The notes beneath the pieces were generated by a model. That model saw only the letters and a list, made by a program, of their open reading frames with translations, was not told the origin of the DNA and did not search any database. The position numbers and the translations under genes are program-made. Source: Opitutaceae bacterium (GTDB lineage: Bacteria > Verrucomicrobiota > Verrucomicrobiia > Opitutales > Opitutaceae). Taken from it: DNA of 64,000 bases. Position 1 is the first letter of the stretch; the number at the start of each line of letters is the position of its first letter. Location of the stretch: positions 8,435 through 72,434 of the forward strand of contig JADJZJ010000011.1 in the NCBI GenBank assembly GCA_016715765.1, in the 5' to 3' direction. Below, piece by piece: positions 26,080 to 33,452 of this stretch.

Positions 26080-27087
26080 ATGGCCATGCTTAAGCGCCAT
26101 CCTGCCAATCCGATCCTGCAGCACACCGACTGTCCGTTCCCGGCGACGATGGTCTTCAACGCCGGCGTCGCGCGCTTTGCGGGGCGTTATGTCATGGTGT
26201 TTCGCAACGACTACGGCCGCTGGGGCGACGCCCGCATTGACGGCACGAACCTCGGCCTCGCCACGAGCGCCGACGGCGTCAAGTGGACCGTGCATCCGCG
26301 CCCCGTGCTCGAGTTGGAGCAGGCCCGGGCGGGGTTGCGGCACCTTTACCCGGAGCGGTTCGGCGCCGGCTTCATCAAGCGCGTCTATGATCCGCGCATC
26401 ACCGTTGTCGAGGGCCGGGCGTTGCTTTGTTTCGCCGTCGACACGGCCCACGGCATCAGCGGCGTGATTGCGGAGACGGAGGATTTCGAAAGCTACCGGT
26501 TTCTCAGCCTGTCGGCGCCGGACAACCGGAACATGGTGCTCTTCCCCGAGCGCATCGGCGGCGAATTCGTGCGGCTGGAGCGTCCGTTCCCGGTTTACAT
26601 GCGGGCCGAGCCCGAGGCGTTTCCCATCTGGATCAGCCAGTCGCCGGATTTGAAATACTGGGGCCGGCAGCGCCCGGTCCTCGGCGCGGACGACGTGCCC
26701 TATGCCAACTGCAAGATCGGTCCGGCCGCGCCGCCGGTGCGCACGCGGGCCGGCTGGCTGACGCCGATACACGCGGTCTGGAAGGATGAGCGCACGCGCC
26801 TGGGCGGCTGGGAGCCGCAGGGCTGGTTCAAGAAATATTTCGCCGGCCTGGCGTTGCTCGATCTCGCCGATCCTTCGAAGGTGGTCGGCCTGATGCGCAC
26901 GCCGCTGCTCGCGCCCGAGGCCGGCTACGAGCTGGAGGGTTTTCGTGGCAGCGCGATTTTCCCATGCGGCATGCTGCTCGATGACGATGGGGGCATCCGG
27001 CTCTATTACGGCGCCGCCGACACCGTGGTCGCACTGGCGACCGGGCACGTGGATGACCTGATTGCGGCCTGTGTGCCCCTGGGGTGA
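26080..27087 (+). CDS. GH130 family beta-mannoside phosphorylase-like protein
   Basis: 335 residues forming a five-bladed propeller of GH130. Landmarks: NPIL near the N-terminus, FRNDYG (41-46), the acid Asp D104 in VYDPRIT, RNMVLFPERIGGEFVRLERP (about 153-172), the phosphate-site-like stretch NCKIGPAAPPVRT, and YYGAADTVVALA near the end. GH130 members phosphorolyse or hydrolyse beta-1,2- or beta-1,4-mannosides. No signal peptide, so it acts in the cytoplasm on an imported disaccharide. The exact linkage cannot be read from the sequence. Confidence 0.88.
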   Translation: MAMLKRHPANPILQHTDCPFPATMVFNAGVARFAGRYVMVFRNDYGRWGDARIDGTNLGLATSADGVKWTVHPRPVLELEQARAGLRHLYPERFGAGFIKRVYDPRITVVEGRALLCFAVDTAHGISGVIAETEDFESYRFLSLSAPDNRNMVLFPERIGGEFVRLERPFPVYMRAEPEAFPIWISQSPDLKYWGRQRPVLGADDVPYANCKIGPAAPPVRTRAGWLTPIHAVWKDERTRLGGWEPQGWFKKYFAGLALLDLADPSKVVGLMRTPLLAPEAGYELEGFRGSAIFPCGMLLDDDGGIRLYYGAADTVVALATGHVDDLIAACVPLG

Positions 27088-27093
27088 GAATCG

Positions 27094-27300
27094 TAGTGCT
27101 GGCTTCAGCCAGCACTGGCTTGGGAGAACAATGTCCCGGAGCGGCGTGGTGAGCGCGGACTGAAGTTCCGCGCTACGCCAAGGCCGGTCGCAGCCGGCCA
27201 CTATCGCCAGGACGGCTGGCTTCGCCAGCACTGGCTCGGAGAACATGCCCCGGGCGGCGTGGTGAGCGCGCGGAAGTTCCGCGAGTTCCGCCGGCCACAT
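27094..27300. repeat. Degenerate tandem copies (about 116 bases) with GTGCTGGC hairpins
   Basis: Two diverged copies, starting near 27102 and 27218, share GGCTTC(A)GCCAGCACTGGCT, then GGAGAACA and GGCGGCGTGGTGAGCGCG, then GGAAGTTCCGCG. Each starts with a short hairpin (GTGCTGGC-TTCA-GCCAGCAC in the first). They lie between the convergent GH130 and PhyH genes. Confidence 0.7.
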
Positions 27301-27309
27301 CGCCGGGAA

Positions 27310-27328
27310 GGGGGGGGGGGGGGGGGGG
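27310..27328. other. Run of 19 G, probable sequencing or assembly artefact
   Basis: Nineteen G in a row at the 3' end of the PhyH gene. Pure G runs are what two-colour sequencing gives when the signal is lost, for example at a strong hairpin. The region next to it is repeat-rich. Its true sequence and length are unknown, so the reading frame beyond it is meaningless. Confidence 0.75.
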
Positions 27329-27330
27329 CA

Positions 27331-28104
27331 GTCGGGCTGGGCCTTCATCTTCCATTCGTTCATGTGCTCCTGTCCGGGACGGTACGTGCACTCGGTTGAC
27401 ATCACATGCGAGACGAAGGCGCGGCGGCGGGCCGTGGAGAAATTGCGGTCGCTGCCGTGCAGCAGCAGGCCGTGGTGGAACGACACGCTGCCCTTGGGAA
27501 TGATGACCGGTACTTCGCGCGTCTCGAAATCCGCGGGCAGTGACGGCTTCTGGGTGTCGTCGCCGGTGATGCCGGCCGGGAGCGACCAGAGGCCGAGCTT
27601 GTGGGTGCCTTCGAGGAAAACCATCGGCCCGGACTCAGGGAGCACATCATCGAGGGCGATCCAGCAGGTGACGGTCCGGCATTCGGCGATCATCTGCCAG
27701 TAGGCCCAGTCCTGGTGATAGGTGATCACGCGGCCGCCGAGCGGGGGTTTGTCGAGCAGCTGGTCGTGCCAGAGGCGGATGCCCGGCGCGCCGATGAGCT
27801 GGGCGGCAATGTGGCCGAGGCGCGGGCTCAGGGCGGCGGCGGCGAGGACGGAGTCGGCCTTCCAGGCGTTGTCGATCTTGATGACGGCGTGGGCGTCGTG
27901 TTCCCGGCCGGAAAAGCCGTCGGGCGGCGCCCCCTTGTCGAATTGCCGGGCGATGACCCGGTCGGCGGCGGCGTTGATGCGGGCGACCTCGGCCTCGGAA
28001 AACACCGCCGGATGGATGTGGTAGCCGCGGTCGCCAAATAGCGCGACCTGGGCAACGGAAAGGGTGGTGCGGGAGGGAATGTCCGCAAAACGGGGTGTGG
28101 ACAT
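27331..28104 (-). CDS. Phytanoyl-CoA dioxygenase (PhyH) family protein, 3' end lost
   Basis: 258 residues can be read from ATG 28104 to the G run. The PhyH metal triad is visible: H and D in TYHQDWAYW and a later H in SFHHGLLLHGSDRN, followed by R of ARRRAFVSHVMS for 2-oxoglutarate. These are Fe(II)/2-oxoglutarate oxygenases that hydroxylate small molecules; the substrate is unknown. The usual C-terminal end of such proteins is close after this point, so little is probably missing, but the stop codon is hidden by the G run. Divergent from the peroxiredoxin gene. Confidence 0.82.
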
Positions 28105-28221
28105 GGGGTGGGGCCGGACACGGAAGATAAACGGGGGCCGGACCGGCACGAGCCGGAAATGGCGATTCATACTGTCCGGCCGGCTTGCGAATGCCGGCGG
28201 GATGACTATCGGTGGGCGCGT

Positions 28222-28731
28222 ATGAATCTCCGCCCCGTCCTCGCCCTCGCCGCCTTCCTCACCATGTCGCTCTTCTCCTCCGCCGAACCCCTCGCCGTCG
28301 GCGCCACCGCCCCGGCCCTGTCCGCCGTCACCGAAACCGGCGCGACCCTTGCGCTGGCCGACGTCTACGCCAAGCAGCCCTTCACGCTGGTCTATTTCTA
28401 CCCCAAGGCCGACACGCCCGGCTGCACCGCCCAGGGCTGCTCGCTGCGCGATTCCTTTGAGGACTTGTCCGCGAAGGGTGTGGCCGTCATCGGCGTAAGC
28501 ACCGACAAGCCGGCGGCGCAAAAAGCCTTCAAGGAAAAGTACAACCTGCCGTTCACGCTCATCGCCGACCACGACAAGAAGGTCGTCGAGGCTTTCGGCG
28601 TGCCGACGACCATGGGCTTCGCCAAGCGCCAGGCCTTCCTGATCAAGGGCGGCAAGATCGTCTGGGCCGACTACAGCGCCTCCACGCGCGAGCAGGCCGC
28701 CGACGTGCTGAAGGTGATCGCCGCGCAGTAG
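28222..28731 (+). CDS. Peroxiredoxin, PrxQ/BCP type, exported
   Basis: 169 residues. An N-terminal signal peptide (MNLRPVLALAAFLTMSLFSSA) suggests a periplasmic location. The peroxidatic and resolving cysteines are C68 and C73 in TPGCTAQGC, the C-x4-C spacing of the PrxQ/BCP subgroup. The thioredoxin-like AhpC/TSA fold covers about 24-165. It reduces hydroperoxides using a thioredoxin-type partner. The ATG at 28222 is the only start that gives a clean signal peptide; the longer frame overlaps the divergent PhyH gene. Confidence 0.92.
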   Translation: MNLRPVLALAAFLTMSLFSSAEPLAVGATAPALSAVTETGATLALADVYAKQPFTLVYFYPKADTPGCTAQGCSLRDSFEDLSAKGVAVIGVSTDKPAAQKAFKEKYNLPFTLIADHDKKVVEAFGVPTTMGFAKRQAFLIKGGKIVWADYSASTREQAADVLKVIAAQ

Positions 28732-28734
28732 GGA

Positions 28735-28881
28735 TGTAGGGCGGGGGTCTCCGAAGCCCGCCTTCGCAGGCGACGGGCGCGAGCGCGGTCGATGGGCAAC
28801 TCAGCCGAAGCACGCTCACGCTCGAGTTGGATTCCAGCGCAGCGGAGTGGGGATGGCGGGGATCGGAATCCCCGCCCTACA
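28735..28881. repeat. Inverted repeat, TGTAGGGCGGGG family with extended spacer
   Basis: Left arm from 28735 (TGTAGGGCGGGGGTCTCCGA) and diverged right arm ending CCCGCCCTACA at about 28881, with about 90 bases between that contain further short complementary pieces. The right arm supplies the TAG stop (minus strand, 28877-28879) of the kinase-like gene. Confidence 0.8.
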
Positions 28882-29806
28882 ACTCGTCATCACTGGCGCC
28901 GGGCAGGACCGAGGCGCCGGGGTCGCGGCGGACGCGGATCAGCCAGTCGGCGATGAGCGCGTGGGAGGCGGTTTCCGGGGCGGGCCACGGGGCGGCGACG
29001 AGGTCGATCACCCGCAGGGCGCCGTCGCTGCCGCGGACGAAGTTGCGCGCGTGCAAATCGGCCACGAGCCACGCGGACTCGCGGTGGAAAAACAGGCGCG
29101 GGTGATCGCGGTTGGCGCGGAGAAAGCGGGAGGGGATCTCGATCAGGCCACCCGGCAGGCGCTGCGACATGTCGTCGCCCTGCGGCAACGGTTCGCCAAG
29201 TGACTGCTTGGCGACAAGAATGCCCTCGGGCGTCAGGGCGACGACCTCGGTGGCCATGCCGCCGAGGGCATGGATGAGCAGGAGCTTTTCGAGCAGTGCG
29301 CGGTAGTCGCCGAGTCCGGCCTCGGCCAGCAGCGCGGTCTCATCGCCCGGGCGGAAACCGAAGGCGCTGCCGATGCGCTTCTCCTCGCGCGGCAGGTAGA
29401 ACTTGTAGACGGAGCCGTCTTCCGCGGCAAAGGCCCAGGCCTCGACCCCGCCGCCGATGCGCCGCAGGCGGGCATTCGGTTCCTCGAGCGGGTTTTCCGC
29501 CGCGGCGGCGAAGCCGAAGGCGTCGAGCGGACGGATGGGCACCAGCGAACGGAAGGTCCGGATGGCCTCGCCCAGCGCGGCCCAGGCGCCGCCGGCGGAC
29601 TCGAGCAGGCTTACTTCGTCTTCCGCGAGGAGGACGAGATCGCGGTCCGTATCTGCGCGGAGACCGCATTCGGCTGCCGCCGCGCCGAGGCGAGCGAGCG
29701 CTTCCAGTCGTCGCTCGTGATCGTCTTGAAGAGCGCTTCTTTCGACTTCCCCTGGGAGGAGCCGCCCGCGGATGAAGGTGGATTGGTCGGTGAAGTGGTC
29801 TTGCAT
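28877..29806 (-). CDS. Protein-kinase-like hypothetical protein
   Basis: 309 residues. The C-terminal half contains AWLVADLHARNFVRGSDGALRVIDLVAAP, which resembles the catalytic loop and metal motif of kinase-like folds (H-x-D-L-H-x-x-N, then I-D), as in the kinase domain found in polyvalent phage proteins. KFYLPREEKR (about 155) could carry the nucleotide lysine. The N-terminal part is unrecognised. Phosphotransfer is only inferred. ATG at 29806 is chosen over an upstream frame. No phage genes are near. Its stop is provided by the TGTAGGGC repeat. Confidence 0.5.
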   Translation of the reverse strand: MQDHFTDQSTFIRGRLLPGEVERSALQDDHERRLEALARLGAAAAECGLRADTDRDLVLLAEDEVSLLESAGGAWAALGEAIRTFRSLVPIRPLDAFGFAAAAENPLEEPNARLRRIGGGVEAWAFAAEDGSVYKFYLPREEKRIGSAFGFRPGDETALLAEAGLGDYRALLEKLLLIHALGGMATEVVALTPEGILVAKQSLGEPLPQGDDMSQRLPGGLIEIPSRFLRANRDHPRLFFHRESAWLVADLHARNFVRGSDGALRVIDLVAAPWPAPETASHALIADWLIRVRRDPGASVLPGASDDEL

Positions 29807-30414
29807 GGGTCCGCCATGCGCGGAACGTCGGGGCGCATCAGCCCGATGGCAACGGGTTTTTGCCCACAAATTATTCGCAGGGCCATGCCGTGAACCACAG
29901 ATGGACACAGATGAACACAGATGGATGAAATCTGAACCGGCGGATCCAGTCTCAGCGTGTCACTTGGCGAATGGTTCTGCCTTCTTAACCCGTCTTGATC
30001 CGTGTTCATCTGTGTTGATCTGTGGTTCTCAACTGAATTGTTGGCTTGGTTTGACTGAGTTGTCCTGGGGGTTCGGACCTGTCCTTCAGGCCGCGAAGGA
30101 AGCAGATTGCACGCCGCTGGCGGACTCTGGTTGTTCTCCGGCGACGGAGTCCGCGGGATCTCACTGAATTCAGGATGAGCACGGATTGCATTTGGATTTT
30201 CAGTCGTTCCTCTCACACCTCCGAGGGCTCCGCGCCTCCCAGGAGCCTCCCTCGCGCCCTTCGCCTTCTCCGCGGTTCCCAAAAAACCCTACTTCTTTTG
30301 GCCTAACAAAAGGGTTCAACTCCTGCGCAGCCTCCGCCAACTCATGCGCAGTTTCATGGGGGAGTTAGGCTATGATTTGGCCAGCACACCCACCGGTCCT
30401 GCCGGCTACCCACC
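29807..30414. other. Intergenic region without a gene; AACCACAGAT inverted repeat
   Basis: 608 bases between divergent genes. 29893-29924 is a ten-base periodic arm (AACCACAGAT, GGACACAGAT, GAACACAGAT) and 30001-30026 its inverted partner. The rest, 30030-30414, has no convincing coding frame. At 30302-30369 an A/G-rich stretch has weak pairing (GCCTAAC with GTTAGGC) ahead of the oxidoreductase operon, where the promoter should be; no known riboswitch fold was recognised. Confidence 0.6.
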
Positions 30415-31833
30415 ATGTCCGTTACCACCCGCCCCAAACCCTTTCTCGAACCCCAGTATTGCAAGGGCTGCCTGCGCTGTATCGAGGCCTGTCCGCGCGA
30501 CTGCATCACCCCGGGGACCGAGATCAACGCCGCCACCGGCCTCGTGCCGGTCGAGATGCACCTCGACAACTGCAATGGCTGCCTGCTCTGCCTGCAGGCC
30601 TGCCCCGAGCCCTACGGCATCCGGCTCGAGACTGATCCTCCGCCGCCGATCCCGGCGCCCAACACCGATTTCGTGCTGGAGGATCCCGCCAAGCTCTTTG
30701 GCGAGCGCTGCGTGGCGAACTTCTCCGAGGGCGACCAGCCCGACGATCTCATCGCGCTGCCGGCCTGCCAGCCGCTCGTGCTCAAGGGCACCTACGCCTC
30801 GGCCATCGGCGCGCTGCTGGCCGGCTGCCGGCACGTCTTCGGCTATCCCATCACGCCGAGCACCGAGGGTGCCGAGCTCATGGCCAAGATTCTGCCCAAG
30901 CTCAACGGCTCCTTCGTGCAGGCCGTGAGCGAGGTTGCCGCCGTCAACATGATGTACGGCGCCGGCGGCGCGGGCCTGCCGTGCATGACCTTCACCAGCA
31001 GCCCGGGCTTCAGCCTCATGCTCGAGGGCATCAGCTACATGATCGGCGCGGAGGTCCCCGGCGTCTTCGTCAACATCATGCGCGCCGGCCCCGGCCTCGG
31101 CAACATCGCCCCCGAGCAGGCCGACATCAAGCTGGCCTGCCGCGGGCTCGGCCACGGGAACACCCGCGCCATCGTCCTCGCTCCCAGCACGCCGCAGGAG
31201 ATGCTCGACCTCACCCGCGAGGCCTTCGCGCTGTCCTTCCGTTACCGCAACCCCGTGATCATCCTCGGCGACGGCTACCTCGGCCAGATGACCGGCATGG
31301 TGAAGCTGCCCACCAACATGACCCGGCCCGGCCTGCCCGCCTGGGCCGTCTGGGGCGACCGGGCGCACCGGCACAACCTCATCACCTCCATCGCCCTCGC
31401 CGAGGCCGACCTGGAGAAGCACAACCTGCATCTCAATCGCAAGTACGCCGCCATCGCGGCCTGCGAGCAGCGCGTCGAGTGCCACCGCTGCGGCGACGCC
31501 GAGGTCCTCGTCATCGCCTGCAACACGCCCGCCCGCATGGCCAAGGGCGCGGTCGAGGCCGCCCGCGCGCAGGGCGTGAAGGCCGGACTCTTCCGTCCCG
31601 TCACGATCTGGCCGTTCCCGATCGACACGCTCGAGGAAATCCTCCCCGGCGTGCAGCGCATCATCGTGGTCGAGGCCGGTCCCGGCCAGCTCGAGGACGA
31701 ACTCCGGCTCGCCCTCAGCCATGCGGGCATCGCGCCGCCGCCCATCGAGCACGTGCGGCGCTGCGGCGGCATTCTGCCCGCGCAGTCCGCCATTTTTGAC
31801 GGCATCATGCACACAGAGGAGGTGCTGTCATGA
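30415..31833 (+). CDS. 2-oxoacid:ferredoxin oxidoreductase, fused ferredoxin and alpha subunit (VorDB-like)
   Basis: 472 residues. The N-terminus is a 2x[4Fe-4S] ferredoxin with clusters C16-C19-C22-C26 and C53-C56-C59-C63. From about 120 follows the alpha subunit (FGYPITPSTEGAELMA; EVAAVNMMYGAGGAG) with its C-terminal domain. In most VOR enzymes the ferredoxin (delta) and alpha chains are separate genes, so this is a delta-alpha fusion. With the next gene it should oxidise a 2-oxoacid to an acyl-CoA with ferredoxin as acceptor, in the cytoplasm. It overlaps the next gene by four bases. Confidence 0.9.
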   Translation: MSVTTRPKPFLEPQYCKGCLRCIEACPRDCITPGTEINAATGLVPVEMHLDNCNGCLLCLQACPEPYGIRLETDPPPPIPAPNTDFVLEDPAKLFGERCVANFSEGDQPDDLIALPACQPLVLKGTYASAIGALLAGCRHVFGYPITPSTEGAELMAKILPKLNGSFVQAVSEVAAVNMMYGAGGAGLPCMTFTSSPGFSLMLEGISYMIGAEVPGVFVNIMRAGPGLGNIAPEQADIKLACRGLGHGNTRAIVLAPSTPQEMLDLTREAFALSFRYRNPVIILGDGYLGQMTGMVKLPTNMTRPGLPAWAVWGDRAHRHNLITSIALAEADLEKHNLHLNRKYAAIAACEQRVECHRCGDAEVLVIACNTPARMAKGAVEAARAQGVKAGLFRPVTIWPFPIDTLEEILPGVQRIIVVEAGPGQLEDELRLALSHAGIAPPPIEHVRRCGGILPAQSAIFDGIMHTEEVLS

Positions 31834-33209
31834 GCGCGTTCTACGACCACTTCACCCGCCACTCCCATGGCGAGGGCCTCAAGGCCCGCAGCACGCACTA
31901 CTGCCCCGGCTGCGGCCACGGCGTCGCCCACCGCGACCTCGCCGCCGCCATCGACGAGCTCGGCATCCAGGACAAGACCGTGCTCATCAGCCCCGTCGGC
32001 TGCTCCGTGTTTGCCTATTATTACTTCGATGTCGGCAACTCGCAGGCCGCCCATGGCCGCGCCCCCGCCGTCGCGCTCGGCCACAAGCTCGCGCACCCGG
32101 AGGCCGTCGTCATCAGCTACCAGGGCGACGGCGATCTGGCGTCCATCGGCCTCGCCGAGACCATCTCCATCGCGCAGATGGGCCTGCCCATCACGGTCAT
32201 CTTCATCAACAACGCCATCTACGGCATGACCGGCGGCCAGCTCGCGCCCACCTCGCTGATGGGCCAGAAGACCAGCACGAGCCCCGACGGCCGCATCGCC
32301 GCGATGGGCCAGCCGCTGAAGATGGCCGAGCTCATCGCCTCGCTCGACGGCCCCGTCTACGTCGAACGCGTCGCCCTCTTCAGCTCCCGCGAGCGCGTCA
32401 AGGCCCGCAAGGCGATCAAGAAGGCCATCACCAACCAGATCGAGGGCCGCGGCTACTCCTTCATCGAGATCATCTCCGAGTGCCCCACGCACCTGAAGAT
32501 GACCCCGCAGGAGGCCGAGGAATGGGTGAAGACCAAGATGCAACCCGTCTTCCCGCTCGGCGTGAAGAAGGACCTCACCGTCGAACCCTGGTTCAAGCGC
32601 GGCATTCCCAGCTTCGAACCCGAGGCGGTCCTCGGACTCAGCGGCGCCGAGCCGCTCGATGAAACCACCCGCCGCACCGCGGCCGTCTGGCCCGGGCATC
32701 TCCCGGCGCGCGACATCGCCATCAAGCTCGCCGGCTCCGGCGGCGACGGTGCGCAAACCGCCGCGATGCTGCTCACCCGCGCCGCCATCGCCGCCGGCTT
32801 CGATGCCACCGCCATCCCGAGCTACGGCCCCGAGAGCCGCGGCGGCACGTCCTATGCCGACGTGCACATCGCCGAGCAGGAGGTGTTGAATCCCGCGGCG
32901 TCCGAGCCGCACGCCCTTGTCGCGTTCAACGCCCCGAGCCTCGCCAAGTTCGCCCCCACCGTGCCCGAGGGCGGCATCATCCTCTACGACTGCACGGTCG
33001 TCACCGATCCCGCCGGCCTGCCCGCTAACCGGCGCATATTGCCCATTCCCTTGACCCGCATCGCCGCCGATCTCGGCCGCCCGATGGTCAAGAACGTCGT
33101 CGCCCTCGGCGCCCTGCACGCCGCGCTTGGACTCCTGCCCGAGAGCGGCATCGTCGACACGCTGCGCCATGTGCTCAGAGGACAAGCCCGCCCTGCTGCC
33201 CCTGAATGA
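31830..33209 (+). CDS. 2-oxoacid:ferredoxin oxidoreductase, fused beta and gamma subunits (VorAC-like), C-terminus frameshifted
   Basis: 459 residues. Beta domain (1-270): Cys ligands in YCPGCGHG (C25, C28), TPP motif QGDGDLASIG with NNAIYGMTGGQ. QLAPTSLMGQKTSTSPDGR resembles the branched-chain 2-oxoacid (VOR) type. Gamma domain from about 285: IAIKLAGSGGDGAQTAAMLLTRAA. A GAGGAGG Shine-Dalgarno precedes the ATG, which overlaps the alpha gene stop (ATGA). The frame stops at 33209, but removing one base near 33177 restores EDKPALLPLNEAAFAAGRDAVRA, the normal gamma C-terminus, so a one-base insertion or error is likely. Confidence 0.88.
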   Translation: MSAFYDHFTRHSHGEGLKARSTHYCPGCGHGVAHRDLAAAIDELGIQDKTVLISPVGCSVFAYYYFDVGNSQAAHGRAPAVALGHKLAHPEAVVISYQGDGDLASIGLAETISIAQMGLPITVIFINNAIYGMTGGQLAPTSLMGQKTSTSPDGRIAAMGQPLKMAELIASLDGPVYVERVALFSSRERVKARKAIKKAITNQIEGRGYSFIEIISECPTHLKMTPQEAEEWVKTKMQPVFPLGVKKDLTVEPWFKRGIPSFEPEAVLGLSGAEPLDETTRRTAAVWPGHLPARDIAIKLAGSGGDGAQTAAMLLTRAAIAAGFDATAIPSYGPESRGGTSYADVHIAEQEVLNPAASEPHALVAFNAPSLAKFAPTVPEGGIILYDCTVVTDPAGLPANRRILPIPLTRIAADLGRPMVKNVVALGALHAALGLLPESGIVDTLRHVLRGQARPAAPE

Positions 33210-33246
33210 AGCGGCGTTCGCCGCCGGCCGGGACGCGGTGCGCGCT

Positions 33247-33452
33247 TCGGAGATGGGAGACCGGAGATGGGAGATCGAATACACCAGCAAGTAACGGTTG
33301 GGCCTGCGCTTGCGCAGGGCCGGCTCGACGACGGGCGCGCGGCACCCGTTGGAGATCGGAGTTTGGAGTTGGGAGATCGAAAGCCAGGTAGCTACGAGCG
33401 TGAGCGAGTGGGCGCCACGCTGGACGATCCACTCGCTCACGCTCGTAGCTAC
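33247..33452. repeat. TCGGAGA heptamer quintets and GTAGCTACGAGCG hairpin
   Basis: Two five-heptamer blocks of the TCGGAGA family (33247-33281 and 33349-33383) followed by the GTAGCTACGAGCG hairpin (arms 33388-33411 and 33429-33452). The array replaces the natural junction between the gamma-subunit C-terminus and the start of the acyl-CoA ligase gene: the restored gamma frame ends inside it and the ligase frame emerges from it. Confidence 0.85.

Noticed and set aside
26011..27330. Extension of the PhyH frame through the G run into a long Pro-rich protein
   Set aside because: The frame after the G run passes through repeats and lies antisense to GH130; the join depends on an unreliable homopolymer.
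29611..30282. 223-codon minus-strand frame in the gap before the VOR operon
   Set aside because: It runs through the AACCACAGAT repeat and overlaps the kinase-like gene out of frame; composition is not protein-like.
30302..30369. Possible riboswitch before the VOR operon
   Set aside because: Only weak, competing pairings; no known aptamer motif could be recognised.
33169..33294. Short frame MCSEDKPALLPLNEAAFAAGRDAVRA as N-terminus of the ligase
   Set aside because: It matches the normal C-terminus of the gamma subunit of 2-oxoacid:ferredoxin oxidoreductases, so a frameshift in the preceding gene explains it better.
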